Assembly (NCBI RefSeq): GCF_027595985.1 | Contig: NC_073303.1 | Span: 362,372,517-362,436,516, forward strand | Source of the DNA: Sorex araneus | Lineage: Eukaryota; Chordata; Mammalia; Eulipotyphla; Soricidae | Length of the DNA: 64,000 nucleotides | Direction of reading: 5' to 3' | Part shown: positions 1 through 10,429 of the stretch, piece by piece | Position numbering within the stretch: position 1 is the stretch's first letter | How the letters are laid out: every line of letters begins with the position of its first letter | Notes under the pieces: generated by a model | The model's database searches: none | What the model was told of the DNA's origin: nothing | What the model saw: the letters and a program-made list of their open reading frames with translations, nothing else | Made by a program: the position numbers and the translations under genes

Positions 1-62
1 ATGGAGACATTACTGGTGCCTGCTTGAGCAAATCGATGAATAGTGGGATGACAAAGTGACCA
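1..62 (+). mobile_element. Class-B SINE tail, cut by the window edge
   Basis: Starts within ATGGAGACATTACTGGTGCC and continues through GAGCAAATCGATGAATAG, the RTE-like tail of class B. Confidence 0.8.
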
Positions 63-141
63 AGGGAAGTGAATGGAAGCAATATAAATTATTGAGCTCT
101 TAACATGATAGCATGTTTTTGATGTTTCCTTAAATATTTAG

Positions 142-347
142 GGAATGATGAAGTGATGACCCCAGTGGTTGATATACTCATGAAGCTGTTTCGGGACATG
201 GTGAATGTGAAGATGCCCTTCCATCTCACCCTGCTAAGCGTGTGCTTCTGCAACCTTCAAGCAGTCAACACCGCTAACAAAGGGACTATTGATTACTATC
301 TAACATCATCATCGCCTTCAGCCTCTTGTTCTGGCAAGCGCAGTTCT
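142..347 (+). CDS. POLI: POLI (DNA polymerase iota), penultimate coding exon (partial gene)
   Basis: This exon encodes the end of the little-finger domain region of DNA polymerase iota, a Y-family translesion polymerase that inserts bases opposite damaged DNA in the nucleus. An acceptor AG at 140-141 precedes GG-AAT, and a GTAAGT donor follows at 348, so the exon ends in phase 0. The peptide contains VMTPVVDILMKLF, MVNVKMPFHLTLLSVCFCNL and a TIDYYL segment, which I recognise from vertebrate POLI. The catalytic palm, the fingers and all earlier exons lie left of the window, so the gene is partial only because the window cuts it. It splices to the exon at 2795. Identification rests on remembered family sequence and on the conserved neighbours STARD6 and C18orf54. 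Confidence 0.93.
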
Positions 348-505
348 GTAAGTACACTGTCAGATTTGTATGATTAGACTACATGTTTTAAGTTTGTTTT
401 ATGTAATTTAAGAATTCCTTTTTGTGATATTGTTTGCTGATTTGCCTTTATATATTTCCTCCAATACTAAAGTTACTAACCTCGGGCATATTGTATTGCA
501 GTATT

Positions 506-1024
506 TTTATTTTTGTTTTTTGTGTGTGTGCTTTTTGGGTCACACCCGCCGATGCTCAGGGGTTACTCATGGCTATGCACTCAGGAATTACTAGTGGCGG
601 TGTTTGAGAGACCATGTGGGATGCGAGGGTGTTGCAGTAAGGTTTGGTTAGACAGTCTGAGGCATTAAGATATGCACACAAAATAAATACTTTATGGAGG
701 ATCACAAACTGTCTCTGGTGTTGTGCTGTGCCCCAGAGCAGCCAGTTCAGCCCCTTTTATTAACTAGCTTAATGTTCTAACCAATGATATTCAGCCACAT
801 AGGCAGAATATGCAAATTAACTTAGTCAACAGAAACAGTATCAATGTCAGTTACATAACTGGAAGCATAGTCAGTTAAAGTAATAGTAACAGAAAAACAA
901 TTTTTATATCCAAGCCTGGCTAGGCCTGAGATTGTGAGATGTTGTACACCAACACCCGGGATTGAACTCAGGTCAGCTGCATGCAAGACAAACACCCTAC
1001 CCATTGTGCTATCTCTCCAGCCCC
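506..1024 (-). mobile_element. Class-A SINE split by the solo LTR
   Basis: Antisense class-A SINE: the tail half is at about 506-629 and the tRNA-like head half at 955-1024. The two halves rejoin in the SINE consensus around GGGATGCTGGG. Confidence 0.85.
630..954 (-). mobile_element. Solo LTR of an endogenous retrovirus, nested in a SINE
   Basis: A 325-bp block beginning TGTTG and ending CAACA, breaking a class-A SINE. On the minus strand it has a TATA-like TTAATAAAAGG and a later CATAAAG polyadenylation-like site, as an LTR should. The six flanking bases match at 4 of 6 positions, as an aged target duplication would. No internal retroviral genes are present. Confidence 0.65.
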
Positions 1025-1050
1025 TTGTATTGCAATGTTAAGATGGAAAC

Positions 1051-1216
1051 ATAAGGGGCTGGAGTGGGGAGGGCATTTGCCTTGAACACAGCCACCCCAG
1101 GTTTGATCTCCGGCAGCCCATATGATCCTCCAAGCACCACCAGGAGTAATTCCTGTGGGCAGGGCCAGGAGTAACCCCTAAGCATCACCCGGTGTGACCC
1201 AAAAATTAAAAATTAA
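1051..1216 (+). mobile_element. Class-A SINE
   Basis: GGGGCTGGAGTGGGG head, CCATATG body and a GTGTGACCCAAAAATT A-rich end. Confidence 0.85.
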
Positions 1217-2160
1217 ATAAGATGAAAGCATAAGCATTCATAGATAAGTGAGAACACCATTACGGAGAGTCCCTCTTTTGAAAGTGCTAAAGCATTTTAT
1301 AGCGGTATGTAGAACTATGATGATTACATGATAATAATCTTCAGATATTGAAAATGAAATATTTTCAGTTAATTTATACATATACATAATCTTTGTATTT
1401 AAAAATACTAAAATGTTTGCTTTTTTGATTTGAAATTACATTGATCTCTGAGAGCGGGGTTAGTAGAATCTAAATACTCAATTTTACGATTGTGGGAAGT
1501 GAGAGTGTGGCTGTTCAGGGGCTGGCGAGCTAGCGCGAGAGAAAGGCACCCTCCCTTATGTGCGGCTGACTGGGTTTTTCCCTTGGCATTGAGTGTGCCC
1601 GCCAGAGTCGGCACGCCGTCCCGGAATAGCTCCTGAGCTCCACTGGGTGTGGCCATGCATCCTTCTCCCTCCAAAAGAAGATTGTGTGACAGTAGTCAGA
1701 TTTTCAAATGATAAAATATGTAAGGCTTATATATGGCCCTTATATGGCCATTTGACAAGCCTTCATTTATTAAATGCACCTTTATCCTAGAAGTACTTTT
1801 TTCTTTCTGTTAAATTTTACACTTCACTAGTATCATGATTTAGAACACTAGCTATGGATGCCCTTCGTGTGTGTCTATGTGTGTCTGTGTTTGTGTGCTC
1901 AAAGATATACTTATTGAACCACTTTTTCTAGGCCACTGTTCATTTAGTCACAAAATTAGAGGCTTGATGACAGGATTGTCCAGATCCTTTCCAGGTCTCT
2001 GAACTTATACTTACCCTCCGTCCAGGAAGGAACCTCTTCCTGAGTTAGTGACTGAAGATTCACAACCCTGCGGCTAATTTTGGTGATTTTATTATCTCTA
2101 GTTGTTTGGCACTGGCCAGAATAATGGAAGTTACTGAGTAGAATAGAAATATGCTGATGT

Positions 2161-2523
2161 GAGAAGGGATCACCAAGTACAATGAGGTCAGAGGCCATGC
2201 GGGGGAAGGGTGATGCGGGCTGAATGTGGTCTAGAGACTGAACACAGTGGCCACTCAACACCTCTATTGCAAACCACAACACCGAATGGGAGAGAGAGAA
2301 CAAAAGGAAATGCCCTGCCACAGTGGCAGGGTGGGGTGGGGGGAGACGGGAATGGGGAGGGTAGGAGGGATGTTGGGTGTACCGGTGGTGGAGAATGGGC
2401 ACTGGTGAAGGGATGGTTTCTCAAACTTTGTATGGGGGTAACATGAGCACAAAAATGTATAAATCTGTAACTGTACCCTCATGGTGATTCACTAATTAAA
2501 AATAAATAAATTAAAAAAAAAAA
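2161..2523 (+). mobile_element. L1 3' UTR insertion with target duplication
   Basis: A 3'-end-only L1 copy ending in an A-rich tail, flanked by perfect 16-bp copies of AGAAATATGCTGATGT (2145-2160 and 2524-2539). The same 3' UTR module occurs antisense at 9548-9857 and 28290-28800. Confidence 0.85.
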
Positions 2524-2589
2524 AGAAATATGCTGATGTTAGAATAGACCATAAGTTCCGTCACACTTCAGGGTGATTATTTAAAAGAA

Positions 2590-2700
2590 AAACGGCTAGA
2601 GGCCAGGGAGGTAGCGTAACCGGCTGGAGCAGTCCTTTGCGTGCCAGAGCCCTGGGTTAGACCCCTGGCATCACAGGGTCCCCCCGCCCGTCCAGCGCAG
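2590..2700 (+). mobile_element. Old tRNA-derived SINE remnant
   Basis: Diverged head with a B-box-like GGGTTAGACCCCTGGC, in the POLI last intron. Confidence 0.5.
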
Positions 2701-2794
2701 CCCCTGAGCCCTGAGTCAGCAGTAGCCCCCAGGCCGAGCTCCCGAGCAGAACATTCTCAGATCCATGAGTTACTCTGTCATACTTGTTTTCCAG

Positions 2795-3622
2795 AAAATG
2801 AATGATACCCACATGGAAGAGTTGTCCAAGGACAAAGGACCAGATTGGGGATGTCTGCCGCCTGGAAGCATTGAAAGTGCAAGGACTGGAGCGTCTGAAC
2901 TTGAGTCTACAGCCTTTTCTCAAGGCAAAGACAGCCGTGAGGGGCCACGCAGCTCCCTCCCTGAGGGTGTTGATCAGGAGGTCTTCAGGCAGCTCCCAGT
3001 GGATATTCAAGAAGAAATCCTTGCTGGACACTCTCGAGAAAAAGTTCACTCGAAAGCAAGTCCGAGGTGTTCGCTGCCTGCCTCCAGGGGAATTTTATCT
3101 TTCTTTTCTACCAAGAAGGTGCGAGAAAGTCCTTCAAACTGTAGGGATCATTTGTCCAGTACCCAGCAGATGTCCTCTGTGTCTCCCGGTGAACCGGGAA
3201 CATCGGGCTTAAATAGCAGCAATTCCTCAAACTTACCTAACCCCAAAAATTGTTCATCCTACTTAGACAGTAGACCCAAAGGGGAGAGAGCGACTCCAGG
3301 CTCTGAAGCATCCCCAGGATCTCCTCTTCCGGCCACAAACCCTGCTGTCTCTGCTTATCGCTCTACACGGGATTTGCAGAGTTTCCCGCCCCCAGACTTC
3401 ACTGCAGTCGGCCCAGAGCGGCTGCCCGCCACAGCCCCTCCTCACGGAGGACAAGAGCCGGCTAAAGAGAAAATCACTTTTCCTTCTGGTATTGATCCTG
3501 AAGTTTTTCATGAACTACCGGAAGAGGTGCAGAAAGAACTCCTGGCAGAGTGGAGGAGAGCAGGATCAGATTCCCACTTTGTACAGAAAAACAAACCCGA
3601 TGTTCAGAAAAAAGTCTCTTAA
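2795..3622 (+). CDS. POLI: POLI last coding exon with both ubiquitin-binding motifs
   Basis: This is the C-terminal tail of DNA polymerase iota, 275 residues ending at TAA 3620-3622. The acceptor is the CCAG at 2791-2794; the open frame runs 30 bases upstream into the intron, so the ATG at 2765 is not a start. Two UBM motifs are visible, one around 2960-3022 (GVDQEVFRQLPVDIQEEIL) and one around 3487-3552 (GIDPEVFHELPEEVQKELLAEW). Each has the central Leu-Pro pair typical of UBMs. In the family these motifs bind ubiquitin and help recruit the polymerase to stalled forks. The linker between them is Ser/Pro-rich and looks fast-evolving. No break is seen. The 3' UTR runs on to an uncertain poly(A) site. 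Confidence 0.95.
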   Translation, partial: KMNDTHMEELSKDKGPDWGCLPPGSIESARTGASELESTAFSQGKDSREGPRSSLPEGVDQEVFRQLPVDIQEEILAGHSREKVHSKASPRCSLPASRGILSFFSTKKVRESPSNCRDHLSSTQQMSSVSPGEPGTSGLNSSNSSNLPNPKNCSSYLDSRPKGERATPGSEASPGSPLPATNPAVSAYRSTRDLQSFPPPDFTAVGPERLPATAPPHGGQEPAKEKITFPSGIDPEVFHELPEEVQKELLAEWRRAGSDSHFVQKNKPDVQKKVS

Positions 3623-4288
3623 GAAGTGATGGCAATATCTGTGGTCTCAGATGAGTCAGTTCTTCATCGAGAAGGAACTTGTCGTAAGGCGTTAAGGGAA
3701 GGACGGGCACCAGAAGTAGAAGGCAATAGATTTTTAATCATGCTTGATAATGGAAGTTCATCTGGATTCGATATTTTGCATTTTCCCTGTATTTGAGAGA
3801 TGAGATTTAGACGGTCAGAATCACAGCTGTGCAAGTTACTAAATTGATGAATCTTCTCTTTCTCCCATTGTTATCACTGCCTTTTTCTTTTACCTGACAC
3901 ATTAAAAATTGGATATGAGATTCTGGACATTTTATAATTTGCAAGACAGAAGGATGCAACTGAAGTATCCCATATGACTTGTATTTCTGGGGGACCCTTG
4001 TTGTCGAGTTTAGAAACTTGTTCCAGATCATCTAAAGACTTGCTCAGTCTAAGGTGCAGAAATACAGGTGAAATGTAGCTTTAGAGTAAGCACTTTTAGG
4101 TAAGCACTGTTAGTTCAGATTCTAAGGCATTTGGAAATTTCCTATCCACCAAAAATTTTTAGTACAGAGTTGAGGGGTAATAACTTGGAGCAGGAATATC
4201 AGAAACTATTCACTATGGAAATATTTCATAATCTTGACTAAGAACAGTAGAATTTTCAACATATAGTATTCTGATAGAAGCACAAAAT
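3623..4288 (+). other. POLI 3' UTR and downstream flank
   Basis: Non-coding sequence after the POLI stop. An ATTAAA lies at about 3901 and an AATAAA at 4286-4291, either of which could end the POLI mRNA. The second sits just before an antisense retrocopy insertion. No other gene is seen. Confidence 0.5.
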
Positions 4289-4291
4289 AAA
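4286..4291 (+). terminator. Candidate POLI poly(A) signal (AATAAA)
   Basis: An AATAAA hexamer about 660 bases after the POLI stop codon. It immediately precedes the target-site copy of the insertion at 4305-4573. It is one of at least two candidates, so the assignment is weak. Confidence 0.35.
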
Positions 4292-4304
4292 TATATTGCT
4301 TTTT

Positions 4305-4573
4305 TTTTGAAGTAAACATTTTATTTAGAGGTTTCTGAGGGAAGGAGGAAGGGATAAGTGGGAGAGAGACTAGTAAGAATAACGCGCTCAATAGAGAACG
4401 CGGGCTTCTCCAAGGGTGGAGGAAGCTCTACACACATCCTAGCACTGGACACGAAAGTATGAGAGTACACATCTCAAGGGGGGAGATGCGGGCGACACAT
4501 GTGCTCAGGCACCGCATGTGCTCGGCCACGTGGGCACAAGCAGCACATGGGCTCAGGCAGCATATGCGCAGAG
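4305..4573 (-). mobile_element. Antisense retrocopy of an unidentified short transcript
   Basis: About 265 bp flanked by AAATATATTGCTTTTT (4289-4304 and 4574-4589). On the minus strand it ends with AAATAAAATGTTTACTTC and then poly(A), the mark of a processed polyadenylated RNA. Its upstream half has imperfect repeats around CACATG/GTGCTCAGGC. I do not recognise the source; an LTR-derived RNA is possible. Confidence 0.65.
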
Positions 4574-5522
4574 AAATATATTGCTTTTTAAAAAAGATAA
4601 CTTGTTTTAAAAAATTCCAGTGGTTCTTGTAATGATTTCAGCCAGAAATTATCGAACAGCAGGAATTGTAAAAACATGACAGAGAGGTTGTGGCTGTAGG
4701 TCAGTAAACTTGTGTGTGTGAGGCCAGGCGTTTGAGCCCCTGTACCACACCAAAAAAGGGGTTGTGCCGGGGAGTGAGTACGAAGAGCTGGAATGCATAT
4801 TTTGAATGCAGAAGCCTTGCGTTTGATCCCTGGCATCTCAAGGAGCGCTGGGCATTGCTGGGAATGACCGCTGTCCCGACCTTCTTGCTAAGGTGTGGCC
4901 CAGTGCAGCAAACAGGAAACGATGGCAAGAAAACAAGTGGTTCGGGCCAGTTTAAAAAGAGCACTTGCCCAGGGGTGGGTGGGCTCGCGGGGTATTTAGG
5001 GAGTGGCCTTTCCAGCTCTTCTCCCCACTGCTTCACAGAACTTAGTTGCGAGGTTTCTGCAGAGATTGCCTCCACTGTCTCTGTTTTGTACTATCCTAGG
5101 TAGAAGGACTGTTTCATTCCTTTCCAACGCTGCCTGAGAGGGCCCTGGGTGTGGCTGAGCACTTGATTGCTTGGACATTCTCGAGTCCCCCCACCCCCCC
5201 CCCACCTCAGTAAGTCTAAAACTTCATTGAGTCGGGAAAGACTTGAGTAAGTCACATTATCACTGCAGCAGCAGCAGGAATTACTCCAGCTTGTCTTAAT
5301 GTTTCATCTTTCCTGTTTTTATTATTTTTCCTCTTAAGTGTTTCTAGAATGTTCGCAGGCACTCAGTTAGGTGGAATCTCCTTTTTCACCAGAGCACCAT
5401 CTCCACTCTCTGTTCTTTTCAGGGGCTGTTTCTTCCAGTCCAGGTTCCGGGCTGGCCCTGCCTTCTCCTGTGTCCAGGTTGAAGGTCGGCTTCTCTGGGC
5501 GGCCCCCAGAGTAGTGCTCACA

Positions 5523-5713
5523 TGTTTTTGCTTTTTGTTTTCTTTTTTTGCTTTTTTGGGGCAGTCACACCTGGTGATGCTCAGGGCTTACTCCTGGCTC
5601 TGCACTCAGGAATTACTCCTGGCGGTGCTCAGGGGACCATATGGGATACCGGGGATCAAACCTGGGTCGGCTGCGTGCAAGGCCCTACCTGCTATACTAT
5701 CACCCTGGCCCCT
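5523..5713 (-). mobile_element. Class-A SINE
   Basis: Antisense copy from a T-rich edge to CACCCTGGCCCC, nearly full length. Confidence 0.9.
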
Positions 5714-6384
5714 TTTGTTGACATGACCTGTCCCTGAGTCACCAAGCAACAGTAGCTCCAGCAGACTGGCAAGTTCTTGGCCCTGTCCCCTTGCTTACTC
5801 TGCCTCCCACGCTCCCCCTTCATGCTTCAGAGCCCGGGTCCCGAAATTGGGGCTTGGGTTCTGGAATGGGGTCCTTGACTCAATGGCCTCTCAAATCCCG
5901 GTGGAGGGAAATGTTCCACGACTACCAGAAGCAAACTCAGAATCCAATGCGTCGTGAGCACTGGAGCTAAACTGCTCCAGCAAAAAGGGGTCACGGGCGT
6001 GGCAGAGGGTCGCAGCCCGGCTTCCGAGGAGCACGCGTGTCAGAGCATAGGGAAGACGCTGTGTGAACACAATCGCCAGGTTTCCCGTCCTGGCCTGACT
6101 TTCTCTTCCACTCGCTGTGTTAGACCTACCCCTTTGGTTGGTTGTAGTTTCCTCTTTTCTAAATAAAATTTAGGGAATAAAATTTAGGGAAGGAGAAAGG
6201 AGTGCCAGGGGCAAATCCGGGGCCTCACAATGCTCCATATGTGCCCTCCCATTTGGGTATTTCCGTGGAAGCACGATGTCGTCATTTTTATTCTGTATTA
6301 GAAGATGCAAATGTTCGAATTCTCTGATGGAGTCAATTCTCATATTGTTATTTAGGTGTATAGATTTTTTTTTACTTCAATTAT

Positions 6385-6560
6385 TTAATTTTGGGGGTGG
6401 GGTTCCACTTGGCAGTGCTTGCGAGCTGCTCTGGCTTGCGGCTCGGGGCTCACTGGGGGTACTGGGACGGGCGGGATGGGCGGGGATGCGGTTTGGGGAT
6501 CCCGCCCTGACCTCACACAGCAAGGCTAGTGCTCTACCACAGTGCTCAAGCCCTGGCACT
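6385..6560 (-). mobile_element. Old class-A-like SINE
   Basis: Diverged antisense copy, ending with GCTCTACCACAGTGCTCAAGCCC. Confidence 0.55.
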
Positions 6561-7249
6561 CCTGAGAGTTTTGAGTGTGCTCTGGTCTTGGGTTCTACCT
6601 GTGGGACTCCTAAGGCCTGAATCTGGTGGATCCCTCTGGAAGATGCTGGTCCTCCCTTCCCGGAGCACTTCCGCAACACCGGAAGCTTGAGCCAGCTCGA
6701 TCTCGCATTGACAGCTCAGCCCCAGGTCTAGGAAGATTGTGGGCAAGGACTGGGGGTCATCCTCCCGCCACCTCTCCCTGCCCTACCTTTTTGTCTTTTA
6801 TTTGATGTTTTTAGGGTTATTTTTCCTCTGGTTCCTCAGTTTATCCAGAGTACAGTCCTGCAGGAGTTGGTGGACATCCCTGTGTGGGTTCTAAAGTTTG
6901 GTTCGTCTGTAGATTCAATAATTTCATTTTTTAAAAAATTTATCTCATTTCTCTCCACACTACCACTTATAAATAAATTATTGGGAGAATGGAATTTGCT
7001 CTCATGCTTTTAGCTTGCAATATTATCTGTACGAGTTATTTTCCCACAAGGAGATGTGCCCTCCCAACGTAATCTCGTCCTGTAAAGCTGATGGATGTTA
7101 CCAATTATGTCTCAAGTTTTGCTCACAGGGTTCACTTTTAATATATAGTGGTGAAGTTCTCATCTGGAGATATTTGGGTATCCTTTCTGCCCTAAATTGT
7201 AATTCTTATATGGTTCATATAATAAAGTTTAAAATACTGGACACCTGTA

Positions 7250-7409
7250 TCTGTTTGTTTTTTGGGGGGCCCCACACCCAGCGGTGGGCAGACTCACTTC
7301 TGGCTCAGTGCTCAGGGATCCCTCCTGGTGGTGCTCAGGCGACCATACATGGTGCCATGGATTGAACCAGGGTCAGACGCCCTACCCGCTGTACCATCTC
7401 TCTAGCCCA
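7250..7409 (-). mobile_element. Old class-A SINE
   Basis: Antisense, with GCTCAGGCGACCATA and CTGTACCATCTCTCTAGCCC; diverged. Confidence 0.8.
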
Positions 7410-7467
7410 TAAGTCTTTCAAAAATATGCAGAAATCATTTGGGAAAACTCTAACTTTTTCCCCTGCG

Positions 7468-7627
7468 TTTTGGGTCACACCTGGCGGTGCACAGGGGTTC
7501 CTCCTGGCTCTGCACTCAGGAATTACTCCCGGCGGTGCTCGGGGGACCCTATGGGATGCTGGGAATCAAACCTGGGTCGGCTGTGTGCAAAGCAAATGCC
7601 CTACCTGCTGTGCTATCGCTCCAGCCC
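7468..7627 (-). mobile_element. Class-A SINE
   Basis: Antisense, close to consensus from TTTTGGGTCACACC to CTATCGCTCCAGCCC. Confidence 0.92.
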
Positions 7628-7794
7628 TTCTTACCTTCTTTTAAATGTTGTCTTAGTCAGGGAAATGGACCTTGTGTGGGTATTTGAAACCAGAGAGGAT
7701 AATCCGGAGACTAGGGAGCTGATGGAGGAGGGCGCTCTCGCTTGGCCTCCAGGAATATTAGAGATCAGTCATCCAGGTAATCTGTCTTTTCTGT

Positions 7795-7918
7795 TGTTGT
7801 TTTTGCTGATGTCCTGGCAATGCTCAGGGATCATTACTGGGGGGGAGGCTTGTGGGACCCTGTGGGCTGCTGGGGGTCGAACCCAATCAGTCGTTTGTAA
7901 GGCAGACACCCTGCCTTA
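7795..7918 (-). mobile_element. Old class-A-like SINE
   Basis: Antisense partial copy with GCTGGGGGTCGAACCC and AAGGCAGACACCCTGCC. Confidence 0.65.
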
Positions 7919-8104
7919 AGTCCTACATGGGACTGATTTTATACATAAAATAATTGAGAGGTGGTTTTCATTCAGAAGGCTCAGGTTTGGTCTCTGGCAC
8001 TGTGTGGAGCAGTGCCTGAACACAGAGCTGGAAGTAGGCCCCCGCACCACCGATTAGGGCCCCCAAACCCTCCCCACCCCCTCATGAGCAATTTTCAAGT
8101 TATT

Positions 8105-8356
8105 GAATAGCACTGCAGCACTGTAGTCCCGTTGTTCACTGATTTGCTCGATCGGGCACCAGTAACGTCTCCATTGTGAGACTGGTTGTTACTGTTTTTG
8201 GCATATTGAATATGCCACGGGGAGCTTGCCAGGCTCTGCCATGCAGACGGGATACTCTTGGTAGCTTGCTGGGCTCTCCGAGAGGGATGGAGGAATCGAA
8301 CCCGGGTCGGGCGCGTGCAAGGCAAACAACGCCCTACCCACTGTGCTATCGCTAAA
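8105..8356 (-). mobile_element. Class-B (RTE-tailed) SINE
   Basis: Antisense, from the tail GCACTGTAGTCCCGTTGTTC to the tRNA-like head GTGCTATCGCTAAAG. No poly(A). Confidence 0.9.
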
Positions 8357-8439
8357 GTTACTGAGTAGGGGAAAAAAACTGACAGTATCATTGCTGAGAA
8401 GGAATATACAGTCATGCTGAGTCAACAACAACAACCAAG

Positions 8440-8870
8440 TGTGGTGGTTTTGTGGCCTTGTTTTGGTTGGCTACAGAAGTTGGTTCCTGGAATTTGGGAG
8501 CTGTGCAACAAAACAATGAGGTTTGCCTCTGGGGCCATCGGCAGCTGAGTATTGCGAGGACATTGCTTTATTACGGCGCTGTTCTGAGACATTTGAAAAG
8601 GCTGAACAGACCTAACAGAATATTTGGCTTTGGGGAAAGGACAGCGCCAGGAATGTCGACAGCGCCACCTTGTGGACTAGTGGACTACAGGTGCCGAGGC
8701 GAAAGCTTTATCAGAAAGGGTTGAGTTTTGGGAAAAAAACAAACAAAAGAGCTGGTCAGATTGTAAGCAGAAATAAAAGGTGAAACAGTAGCCAGAGCTG
8801 CTCAATTAAATATTGTGTTAACTTAGCTAATCTACCTCCTGGAGGCTCACAGTTTGTCAAAATGATTACT
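8440..8870. other. Unassigned spacer
   Basis: Low-copy-looking sequence with one short open frame (8452-8724) of no recognised family; possibly an old LTR or DNA-transposon remnant. Confidence 0.3.
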
Positions 8871-8877
8871 GTACTGA

Positions 8878-9230
8878 GAGATAGTACAGCAGGTAGGAGC
8901 AAGCAAGATAGTACACTTGCCTTGCAGGTGGCCAACCTGGGTTCCAGCCCAGGACCCCGTATGGTCTCTGGACCTGCCAGGAACGATCCTTTTTTTTTTC
9001 TTTTTGGGTCACACCCAGCGATGCACAGGGGTTACTCCTGGCTCATGCACTCAGGAATTACTCCTGACTGTGCACGGGGGACCATATGGGATGCTGGGAA
9101 TCGAACCCAGGTTGGCAGCATGCAAGGCAAACACCCTACCCGCTGTGCTATCGCTCCAGCCCCCAGGAGTGATTCTTGAGAACAGAGCCAGGAGTAAGCT
9201 CTGAGCACACATAGGTGTGGCCCAAAAACA
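8878..9230 (+). mobile_element. Old class-A SINE interrupted by a younger one
   Basis: Sense copy; its two halves (8878-8988 and 9163-9230) are separated by an antisense class-A SINE. Confidence 0.8.
8989..9162 (-). mobile_element. Class-A SINE nested in a SINE
   Basis: Near-consensus antisense copy. The flanks CCAGGAACGAT and CCAGGAGTGAT look like a target duplication. Confidence 0.85.
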
Positions 9231-9430
9231 AAATCAAAAGAGTATTGTAGATTCGTTTCACTAAAGACAAAGTTTTTAAAGTTCTCCAAAGCTATGAATT
9301 CAGAATGAACTTTAGCTGACGTTCCTTTTCCCAGACTTCACGTCCATAAAAGTAATGTCATTATGTAAACCACTTGGACCAGAGTATCACATATGAATAA
9401 TTTGTTTCTGTGGGAATGGTGTAGAAGCTG

Positions 9431-10160
9431 GTAGTATCACTGTATCACTGTGTCACTGTAGTCTCGTTGTTCATCGATTTGCTCAAGCGGGTGTCAGTAA
9501 CGTCTCCATTCGTCCCTGTCTCATTCAGGATCAGGGGAATGAGGTCCATTGTTTTTTTAAATCTTTTATTAGAGAATCACTGTGATGTACAGTTACAAAC
9601 TTATGAACTTTTGTGTTTGCATTTCTCTCACACAGTGATCGTTTACCCATCCCTCCACCAGTGCCCATTCACCTCCACGAATGATCCCAGTATCCCTCTC
9701 ACCACCCCCACCCCAACCCCCACCACCCCACCCTGCCTCTGCGGCAGGGCAGTTCCTTTTGTTCTCTCTCCTTTTGGGTGTTGTAGTTTGCATTAGAGGT
9801 ATTGAGTGGCCTTCATGCTCGGTCTGTAGTTTACTTTCAGTTCTCATCTTCCAACCTGAGGCCCATTATTGTTACTGTTTTTGGCATATCGAATATGCCA
9901 CGGGTAGCTTGCCATGCTCTGCCGTGCGAGATTCTGCATCGCTCTCTTCCGGGAGCTTTGTTTTGTAGTCTCTGGATCTTGGCCACTGATGAGATTACAC
10001 GACGATGGGGCATTTTGTGGGTGTGGCTGCCAAGCTACTGGAAGATGTGGGATCTGGGTGGAAGAGGCCCAGTCCCGATCTGAGCAGCCTTGGAGATCTC
10101 AGCCCCTGGTCCCACATACCTGGGTTCCTCTGTCAGTTCTTTCATGGGTGAGGCTGGCAG
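9431..10160 (-). mobile_element. Class-C long RTE-tailed element, interrupted by L1
   Basis: Antisense. It starts with the RTE-like tail (CATCGATTTGCTCAAGCGGG), then GGATCAGGGGAATGAGG, is broken by L1 sequence, and resumes with GTTACTGTTTTTGGCATATC and the GAGATTACACGACG body found also at 25200-25770. Confidence 0.75.
9548..9857 (-). mobile_element. L1 3' UTR nested in class-C element
   Basis: Antisense L1 3' end beginning at a T-rich edge. GAGGTCCATT (9541-9550) and GAGGCCCATT (9858-9867) flank it. Confidence 0.8.
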
Positions 10161-10249
10161 TAGCAAAAATATTTTCCTTGTACTTTAATATCAAACTCTA
10201 AAATGTTGACTGCTAGAATTTTTTTTAAGAAATCTGGTTTTTAAAAATT

Positions 10250-10422
10250 TTATTGTTTTTGCTTATGGGCTATACCTGACAGTTTGCAGGACTTACTCCT
10301 GGCTCTCAAGACAAGGAATTACTCCTGGAGGGGTTTGGGGGACCACATGTGGTGCTATGGATTGAAACTGGGAGCTGTGTGTGCAAGTTAAGCACCTTAC
10401 TACTGCACTGTCTCTCAGGCCC
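10250..10422 (-). mobile_element. Old class-A SINE
   Basis: Diverged antisense copy with ACTCCTGGCTCTCAAGAC and CTCTCAGGCCC. Confidence 0.75.
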
Positions 10423-10429
10423 TCATTTA

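Noticed and set aside
2765-2794. ATG at 2765 as a gene start
   Set aside because: It lies in the intron before the POLI last exon; the CCAG acceptor and family sequence place the exon start at 2795.
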